From the NCBI GenBank assembly GCA_958415625.1, contig CATYZI010000006.1:1-64000 (forward strand): DNA of 64,000 nt. The letters run 5' to 3'. Both the position numbers and the translations under genes were made by a program. Shown here piece by piece: positions 58,504-64,000 of the stretch (position 1 is the stretch's first letter; every line of letters begins with the position of its first letter). The notes beneath the pieces are model-generated. The model ran no database searches and was not told where the DNA came from. It worked only from the letters and a program-made list of their open reading frames with translations. Source of the DNA: an uncultured Collinsella sp. (lineage in GTDB: Bacteria; Actinomycetota; Coriobacteriia; Coriobacteriales; Coriobacteriaceae).

Positions 58504-58541
58504 ACGGCGGGTCCGAGCAGATTCGGGCCCGCCGTCTTTTT
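58504..58541. terminator. Terminator between flavodoxin and agaA genes
   Basis: ACGGCGGG-CCGA / TCGG-CCCGCCGT stem followed by CTTTTT on the plus strand. Confidence 0.88.
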
Positions 58542-58547
58542 CCATCG

Positions 58548-59717
58548 TTACTCGGTAAAGGCGTTGCCGACGCTCTGGCCGCCAACATACGTCTCGACGA
58601 GGGTGAGCTCATGGTCGAACACGACAAAGTCGGCGTCGCGACCCGGCATGATGCTGCCGCACTTATCCTCGATGTGCGCGGAGCGTGCCGGCACCTCGGT
58701 TGCCATGCGAATGGCGATATCGGCGCTGGCGATGCCCCAGTCGACAATGTTCTTGACGCCCTGGGCAAGCGTGAGCACCGAGCCGGCAATGCTCTTGCCG
58801 TCGGCGAGCCAGCACAGGTTGTCCTTCATGATGACGTCCATGCCGCCGCTGGTGTAGCTGCCCTCGGGCATTCCGCCGCAGCCAAGGCAGTCGGTGATGA
58901 GCACCGTGTGCTGCCAGCCCTTTGCCTGCAGCAGTGCCTTGATGGCGGCAGGGTTCACGTGCTTGCCGTCACAGATGATCTCGGCGTAGGTCTCGGGCGT
59001 GGACATGGCGGCACCCACGACACCGGGCTCACGGTGATGCAGTCCGCGCTGGCCGTTATAGGTATGCGTAAAGCAGCTGGCACCGGCGTTGATGGCGGCG
59101 ATGCACTCATCGTAGGTGGCGTCGGAGTGACCGATGCTGGTCACCACGCCCTTGGCGTTCAGAGCAGCCGCATAAGCAGCGGCACCGTCGCGCTCGGCCG
59201 CCATGGCGCTCTTAACGATGCGACCACCCGCAGCTTCCTGCCACTGGTCGAAGACCTCCTCGGAGGGATCGATCAGATAAGCGGGGTTCTGCGCGCCCAC
59301 GTGTTTCATGGTAAAGAAGGGGCCCTCCAGGTAGATGCCCTGAATGCGAGCACCGCAGAAGTCGGGGCCGCGGCCCTCGTCCGCCTGGGCGATGGCGGCG
59401 CAGGCGTCCTTGATCTGCTCGACGCCATCGGTGAACGTCGTGGGCAGCCAGCTGGTGGTACCGCGACGGGCGAGTTCGGTCGAGCTGATATCGATGCCCT
59501 CGGGATCGTTATCGGTAGTTGAGTGGTTGTAGAAGCCATGGATGTGAGTATCGACCATACCCGGTGCGATCCACGATCCCGTGTAGTCCTTAATCTCGCA
59601 AGAGGGCTCATCGGCCTGCCAGGCGCCAAAGACGCCATCCTCGACCATAAGATAGCCGCCCAGTTGCGGGCCTGCCGGCAAGAAGAACTTGTCAGCCTTA
59701 ATTGCGTACGTGCTCAT
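58548..59717 (-). CDS. N-acetylgalactosamine/glucosamine-6-phosphate deacetylase
   Basis: Removes acetate from N-acetylhexosamine-6-phosphate. The 389-aa amidohydrolase has GMVDTHIHGF with metal-binding His near residue 60, GIYLEGPFF (metal Glu), SIGHSDATYDE, FTHTYNGQRGLHHREPG, and the catalytic Asp in LITDCLG. It resembles NagA but, next to AgaS and a tagatose-phosphate kinase, it is more likely AgaA. A truncated relative remains at 55689. Start MSTYAIK has GAGGAG upstream; the in-frame GTG two codons earlier is too close to that site. Confidence 0.9.
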   Translation of the reverse strand: MSTYAIKADKFFLPAGPQLGGYLMVEDGVFGAWQADEPSCEIKDYTGSWIAPGMVDTHIHGFYNHSTTDNDPEGIDISSTELARRGTTSWLPTTFTDGVEQIKDACAAIAQADEGRGPDFCGARIQGIYLEGPFFTMKHVGAQNPAYLIDPSEEVFDQWQEAAGGRIVKSAMAAERDGAAAYAAALNAKGVVTSIGHSDATYDECIAAINAGASCFTHTYNGQRGLHHREPGVVGAAMSTPETYAEIICDGKHVNPAAIKALLQAKGWQHTVLITDCLGCGGMPEGSYTSGGMDVIMKDNLCWLADGKSIAGSVLTLAQGVKNIVDWGIASADIAIRMATEVPARSAHIEDKCGSIMPGRDADFVVFDHELTLVETYVGGQSVGNAFTE

Positions 59718-59778
59718 ATGCACTCCTCGCTTCTAAAGCAGTTGACTGTGGTGTTGCTTATACCCAGCTCACGTAAAA

Positions 59779-59820
59779 CAAAAAGCGCCCGCCCGCCGTT
59801 ATGAGCGGACGGGCGCCCTT
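59779..59820 (-). terminator. agaS terminator
   Basis: GCGCCCG-CCGC / GCGG-CGGGCGC stem; on the minus strand it ends in TTTTTGTTTT. Confidence 0.88.
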
Positions 59821-59834
59821 ACAGGGGGACGCGA

Positions 59835-61001
59835 TTAAGCGGTGAAGGGGTGAATCGTCACGCCCTTAACCACGCGGTTGACCGTGCCGGTGGGGCTCGG
59901 CGTATCGGGCGTGTTGCCCACGCGCACGGAGTTGAGCAGGCTGATAGCCTGGGCAAACATCACGAACGGCAGAGCAAGGTAGCCCTCGGGAAGCGCCTCG
60001 TAGCCCTTAAAGGTGAAGGACTCACCCTCATAGACGGTGGCACCTTCCTGCTGAACGGCGACGGTGTGCTGAGCGATCTTGTCGCCACCGATCTCGTTGA
60101 GGATGTCGATGTCGTACTGACGGGTGTAGGCGTCGTTGTTGACGAACACGAAGACGAGCGTCTTATCGTCGACGAAGGACTTAGGTCCATGACGATAGCC
60201 CATGGAGGTGTCGTAGGAAGTAGCGACCAGACCGTGAGCGAGCTCGAGGATCTTGAGCTGGCTCTCCTGGGCAAGGCCACCGAAGGAGCCAGAGCCCAAG
60301 TAGGTCACGCGGTTGAAGTCGCCAGCCAGGTAATCGGCGATCTCAGGCTCACGAGCGATGACCTCCTCGCCCATCTTGGCGATGGTCTCGACCCACTCGG
60401 CCTTCTGCTCGTCAGAGGCAGTGTCGAAAATAAGGGTGGAGAGCAGGGTCATGCAGGAATAAGAACCGGTCATGGCGAAGCCCTTGTCGTTGGCGCGCGG
60501 AATGAGCAGCGTCAGCGCATTGGGATCATCGGCAGACTCAACGGCGAGCTTGCCCTCGGGAGCGCAGGTGATGTTGAGGAACTTGACGTTGTGGACGAGC
60601 TCCTTGGCAACGGCAACGGCGGCAAGGCTCTCGGGGCTGTTGCCAGAGCGGGCAAAGGAAACCACGAGTGTGGGATCCTCGGCGCGCAGGAAATCGCGCG
60701 GAGCGCTCACGATGTCGGTCGTGGCGATGGGCTTAAAGTCGTAGAGATCAGTGTTGCCAGCGTGACGCAGGTACGGGGCGCAGGTATCGCCAACGTAGTC
60801 GGACGTACCGGCACCGGTGAAGACAACGGACAGACGGCCCTCGCCCATAGCACGAGCCTCGGCCAGGAAGGCCTCGATGGCCTCCTTGTTCTCGCGATAG
60901 ATGTTGAGCGTATCACGCCAAAGCTCGGGCTGCTGAGCAATCTCGGCCGTGGTGATCTGGGCGCCGAGCTCGGTGAGCTCCTCGACACTCTTCTCGAACA
61001 T
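59835..61001 (-). CDS. agaS: Galactosamine-6-phosphate deaminase/isomerase (SIS domain)
   Basis: A 388-aa protein with two SIS sugar-isomerase domains, of the AgaS group that turns galactosamine-6-phosphate into tagatose-6-phosphate and ammonia. Visible motifs: VFTGAGTSDYVGDTCAPYL near residue 60, VVSFARSGNSPESLAAV, YLGSGSFGGLAQESQLKILEL and YRHGPKSFVDDKTLV. The product feeds LacC and the aldolase. It lies downstream of the GntR regulator. Start ATG has AGAGAGG upstream. Confidence 0.9.
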   Translation of the reverse strand: MFEKSVEELTELGAQITTAEIAQQPELWRDTLNIYRENKEAIEAFLAEARAMGEGRLSVVFTGAGTSDYVGDTCAPYLRHAGNTDLYDFKPIATTDIVSAPRDFLRAEDPTLVVSFARSGNSPESLAAVAVAKELVHNVKFLNITCAPEGKLAVESADDPNALTLLIPRANDKGFAMTGSYSCMTLLSTLIFDTASDEQKAEWVETIAKMGEEVIAREPEIADYLAGDFNRVTYLGSGSFGGLAQESQLKILELAHGLVATSYDTSMGYRHGPKSFVDDKTLVFVFVNNDAYTRQYDIDILNEIGGDKIAQHTVAVQQEGATVYEGESFTFKGYEALPEGYLALPFVMFAQAISLLNSVRVGNTPDTPSPTGTVNRVVKGVTIHPFTA

Positions 61002-61055
61002 TTCTAATACCTCTCTCTAGAAGTAATCCTCTGACGTGCAATTATACACTTCGGT

Positions 61056-61075
61056 TGGTTATCTGGTAGTAACCA
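61056..61075. promoter_or_regulatory. Candidate GntR operator at agaS
   Basis: TGGTTATCTGGTAGTAACCA: inverted TGGTTA / TAACCA about 55 bases before agaS. It suits a HutC-type GntR dimer; the regulator gene is next to it. Confidence 0.55.
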
Positions 61076-61115
61076 GTTAAATGCAAAGAATCACCATATG
61101 GAAACGATGCGGACA

Positions 61116-61847
61116 CTAGTTGCTACGCTGGTGGTAAACCTTGTATTTAAACTGATCGGCACGAGCAACCGAGAGTGTATACTCCACAACCTCGTTTGAC
61201 TCGTTATACGTAGTCCTGACCAAATCGAGCACAGGCGAGCCCTCGACAATTCCCAAAAGGTGGGCGTCGGTGGGACGGGCTATGCTCGCATAGAACTCCT
61301 CTTCGGCCACGCGTATCTTTTGCTGAAAGTCTTGCTCAATCACATCGTAAAGCGGCTTACGCTCCAGCAGCGGTCGCTTTAGGGACAGAAATTGACGAAC
61401 CGGTAGATAGCTGCGTTCGACCATCATGGGCATGTTGTCGGCAGAACGAAGGCGCTTAAGCTTAAAAATGCGATCACCGATACGCAATCCCATATGCTCG
61501 GCCAGATTCTTATCGGCCTCCATCTCGCAAAACTCGAGAATCGTGGTCTCGGGGTCGCGACCCATCGCGCGCATCTGCTCGGTAAAGCTGTAGGACTGCA
61601 TAAGATTGGTTGCCTTTGCCGAACGGTCGGTCACAAAGGTACCGCGACCGTGCTGCCGAACCACCAGTCCTAAACGCTCCAGTTCCTGCAGAGCCAGGCG
61701 TACCGTAGTGCGCGAGAGACCATAGCGCTCCGAAAGCTCGCGCTCGGAAGGAATCATGTCACCGGCGCGATATTCATGGTCAATCATTTCGGTCAGAATA
61801 TCGACCAGCTGATCGTACAGCGGTTGCTTACGCGCTCCGATCGCCAT
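61116..61847 (-). CDS. GntR-family (HutC subfamily) regulator, AgaR/NagR-like
   Basis: A 243-aa regulator. Residues 8-75 are the GntR winged helix (PLYDQLVDILTEMIDHEY, PSERELSERYGLSRTTVRLALQELERLGLVVRQHGRGTFV); the rest is a UTRA effector domain (KLKRLRSADNMPMMVERSYLP, FYASIARPTDAHLLGI). NagR/YvoA-type proteins of this group sense amino-sugar phosphates, which fits the agaS and agaA genes downstream. Start ATG has GGGAGG upstream. Confidence 0.88.
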   Translation of the reverse strand: MAIGARKQPLYDQLVDILTEMIDHEYRAGDMIPSERELSERYGLSRTTVRLALQELERLGLVVRQHGRGTFVTDRSAKATNLMQSYSFTEQMRAMGRDPETTILEFCEMEADKNLAEHMGLRIGDRIFKLKRLRSADNMPMMVERSYLPVRQFLSLKRPLLERKPLYDVIEQDFQQKIRVAEEEFYASIARPTDAHLLGIVEGSPVLDLVRTTYNESNEVVEYTLSVARADQFKYKVYHQRSN

Positions 61848-61931
61848 CCTATCCTCCCTTTTGCTCGAATTCGGCTAACTACCTAGGGTGTTAAGCATTA
61901 TCAGTCCGCAACACCCGAATCATCAAGAAAA

Positions 61932-61967
61932 CAAAAGCCGCGCGCTCTTTCGAGCACGCGGCTTTTA
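61932..61967 (-). terminator. EIIC-EIID operon terminator
   Basis: AAAAGCCGCG-GCTC / GAGC-CGCGGCTTTT stem behind the minus-strand EIID gene. Confidence 0.88.
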
Positions 61968-62032
61968 ACATACACATGGCTTAAGGGGTCGGGGTGTGAG
62001 CCGCGTAGGGACACACCCCTCAAGCTAGAGCC

Positions 62033-63115
62033 TTACCAGATGCTCGGCCAGAGACCAAGCGGGCCAGCGCCCAGGATGCCCAGGACGAAGAGCAGCAGAA
62101 TGCCCTTGGTCGGGGTCCAGCTGTGCTTAGCGAACATGTAGTAAAGCAGCAGCGTAAGCATAAGCGGGACGAGCTTCGGGACGATGGTGTTGAGGGTGTC
62201 GGCAACAGAGAAGTTGACCGGATCCTCGGTGACGGTGCCATAGGTAACGGACTCCATGCCGTTGCCCAGATCGGTGACGCCGCACTCGACAGCGTTGCCG
62301 TCGGCATCGGAAGCGGTGAGGGCGTTGCCGTCCTCATCGGTCATGGCGATGGTACCGGCCTCAGCGGTCTCGGTATCGATGCCCTCCATACCGGTGAAGT
62401 TCTCGGCCTCCTTCTCGGAGACGATCACGGTAGTAGCGGAGAGGCCACGGGTGGTGCCGTTGGGGATCTGGAGGTTGATCTGGGTGCCACCCATGGTGAC
62501 GACCAGGCAACCGACGACGAAGACGCCCATGATGGAAGCGGCACGCGTGAAGGCCTGCATGTTGGCAGTCAGAGCGTCAATAGCGCTGGTGCCAAGCTTG
62601 TAGGACCAGTTCATGAGCCAGAAGCGCAGAGCGAACTGGACGACGTTGAAGATCACCAGGAAGATGATCGGCGCAGCGGCGTTGCCGTTGATGGCCATGT
62701 TGGAGGTGATGCCGGCCGTGATAGGCACGAGCGTCAGCCAGAACAGGGCGTCACCGATACCACCGAGCGGGCCCATTGCGGCGACGCGGACGGCGCGGAT
62801 CGTGGGGATGTCAACCTTGTTCTGCTCGAGCGAAAGCACGATACCCATAACAAAGGTGACGAGGAACGGGTGGGTGTTGAAGAACTCCAGGTTGTGGCTC
62901 ATGGAAGCCGCGAGGTCGTTCTTGTTGGTGTGGATCTTCTCCAGACCGGGGATGATGGAGTAAAGCCAGCCAGCGGCCTGCATGCGCTCGTAGTTGAACG
63001 ATGCCTGCAGGAAGCAGGAGCGCCAAGCCATCTTGTTGAGGGTCTTCTGGTCGAGCTGCGGAGCAGGAGTGAGATCCTCGTAGTGCTCCGGGATCACATA
63101 CTCATTAGATGCCAT
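62033..63115 (-). CDS. PTS mannose/sorbose/GalNAc-family EIID component
   Basis: Membrane subunit of the permease, 360 aa. Family segments: MAWRSCFLQASFNYERMQAAGW, EFFNTHPFLVTFVMGIVLSLE, GPLGGIGDALFW and the C-terminal LPL membrane helices. Usual length is 270-300; an insert of about 90 residues (roughly 205-295), acidic and hydrophilic with VSEKEAENFTGMEG and MTDEDGNALTASDADG, lies before the final helices and may face outside. Start MASNEYV has GGAGGTGA upstream and overlaps the end of the EIIC gene by eleven bases. Confidence 0.88.
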   Translation of the reverse strand: MASNEYVIPEHYEDLTPAPQLDQKTLNKMAWRSCFLQASFNYERMQAAGWLYSIIPGLEKIHTNKNDLAASMSHNLEFFNTHPFLVTFVMGIVLSLEQNKVDIPTIRAVRVAAMGPLGGIGDALFWLTLVPITAGITSNMAINGNAAAPIIFLVIFNVVQFALRFWLMNWSYKLGTSAIDALTANMQAFTRAASIMGVFVVGCLVVTMGGTQINLQIPNGTTRGLSATTVIVSEKEAENFTGMEGIDTETAEAGTIAMTDEDGNALTASDADGNAVECGVTDLGNGMESVTYGTVTEDPVNFSVADTLNTIVPKLVPLMLTLLLYYMFAKHSWTPTKGILLLFVLGILGAGPLGLWPSIW

Positions 63116-63905
63116 CTTCGAAGTCACCTCCGTCAGAAACAGCTGCACCCTTCAGCTCGGTCTGCTGCTGGAAGTCCCAGAAAGCAATGCCGAAGCCGAT
63201 GAGAGCGAGGATGAGCAGGGCAGGGGTTGCCAGAGAATCGTTGGCAACGGTGATGAGCGCGAGGCCAAAGCCCATGAGGAAGAAGCCCCACATATCGCGG
63301 TTCATCATAACCTTGAGCAGGACGGCGAAGCCGACGAAGCGCATCATGCCGCCTGCAGCGGACAGACCGGTCTGCAGCCAAGTCGGGATGGCGGAAGCGA
63401 TGGTCTGACCGATGGTAGCGCCAGCGATGAAGAACAGGGTGACGACGACAGCGAAGATCAGGCCGAGCAGAGCCATGGCGAAGTAGTTCAGACGCTCGAT
63501 GCCCTTGGTGTCAGCGTTATGAGCCATGTTGTCCGCGGAGGACATGAGGGGCGACATAAGCGTGAAGACCAGGGTAACGCCGAGCTGACCAAGCAGAGCG
63601 AACGGAATGGCAAGGCCGACTGCCGCGTTGGGCTCGAGGCCCGTAGCGATAGCGAGAATGGCTGCCATGATGCCGCCGATGACGGCGTTAGGCGGCTGAG
63701 CGCCTCCGATCGGCATGTTGCCGATCGTCATGAGCTGATAGGTACCACCCACGAGAAGACCGGTGTTGAGGTCGCCAAGGATAAGACCGATGACGGCGCC
63801 GGTGACGATGGGCTGATAGAGAGACTCGAGGAAGTTGAACTGGTCGATTGCCGCGACGAACGTGACGATGAAGACCAGAGCGACCTGGATGATCGAGTAT
63901 TCCAT
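63105..63905 (-). CDS. PTS mannose/sorbose/GalNAc-family EIIC component
   Basis: Sugar-translocating membrane subunit, 266 aa, with about eight helices. Typical pieces: GLILGDLNTGLLVGGTYQLMTIG near residue 40, GGAQPPNAVIGGIMAAILAIATG and PFALLGQLGVTLVFTLMSP. It pairs with EIID directly downstream. No EIIA or EIIB follows upstream within the window; an EIIB gene may lie beyond 64000, or the distant one at 54254 may serve. Start ATG has AAAGGAGGAG upstream. Confidence 0.9.
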   Translation of the reverse strand: MEYSIIQVALVFIVTFVAAIDQFNFLESLYQPIVTGAVIGLILGDLNTGLLVGGTYQLMTIGNMPIGGAQPPNAVIGGIMAAILAIATGLEPNAAVGLAIPFALLGQLGVTLVFTLMSPLMSSADNMAHNADTKGIERLNYFAMALLGLIFAVVVTLFFIAGATIGQTIASAIPTWLQTGLSAAGGMMRFVGFAVLLKVMMNRDMWGFFLMGFGLALITVANDSLATPALLILALIGFGIAFWDFQQQTELKGAAVSDGGDFEDGI

Positions 63906-64000
63906 CTTGCTCCTCCTTTCAAAATGTATGTACGCACTTTGGATATCACGTACAGAACGTCAGGGTTTCAATCCTGACAACGTGGATCACGAGGATTACG

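Overview
The window is about 60% G+C, densely coded, and looks like the chromosome of a gut actinobacterium of the class Coriobacteriia, most likely Collinsella or a close relative. This rests on the protein families, the lactose/galactose/amino-sugar PTS repertoire, membrane-anchored LuxR regulators and the strong GGAGG ribosome sites. The genus is inferred from the general character of the genes, not from a search. I see no phage, insertion sequence, CRISPR array or rRNA operon; there is one tRNA.

Layout. 0.4-5.6 kb: DAHP synthase, a frameshifted acetyltransferase, a DUF4143-type ATPase and a MATE exporter. 5.7-16.4 kb: an agmatine-deiminase locus (ptcA, aguA and two related antiporters) flanked by two AguR-like membrane LuxR regulators and an amidohydrolase. 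16.7-22.9 kb: an ABC exporter, a MutT-Vsr fusion protein, an AraC regulator and a HAD phosphatase. 23.2-26.4 kb: a class II aldolase with a divergent DeoR regulator, then a flavodiiron protein. 26.5-35.4 kb: galR/galKT (Leloir pathway) and lacABC plus the lactose EIIA gene (tagatose-6-phosphate pathway). 35.6-50.1 kb: three paralogous cassettes, each a LacI-type regulator with a lactose-family EIICB permease and a GH1 6-phospho-beta-galactosidase. 50.6-53.9 kb: an AlbA-domain regulator, a LacR-like DeoR repressor and galM. 54.2-63.9 kb: an N-acetylgalactosamine-type set (EIIB, YhcH, sugar-phosphate kinase, epimerase, agaA/nagA, agaS, GntR regulator, EIID, EIIC).

How the genes work together. 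The lac cassettes would import and split beta-galactosides as phosphosugars. Galactose-6-phosphate would pass through LacAB, LacC and the aldolase, free galactose through GalM, GalK and GalT, and amino sugars through AgaA and AgaS to the same tagatose-phosphate steps. Operator-like sequences tie the parts together. Each LacI-type regulator has its own version of one half-site (ATG-xy-A around a central CG). The LacR-like repressor has GAACA direct repeats at lacA, lacF and its own gene. A shared motif, ACCGTTCRCGG, lies in front of most of these operons.

The least explained content is between the genes. Many gaps carry palindromic elements of several recurring families: hairpins with a GGGGAC core and locus-specific arms, about 121-155 bp palindromes sharing a CCTGCGGTTT core, tandem about 65 bp hairpins behind each lac cassette, a 66 bp hairpin with covarying arms, and a 299 bp four-hairpin block present twice. 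No transposase that could move them is in the window.
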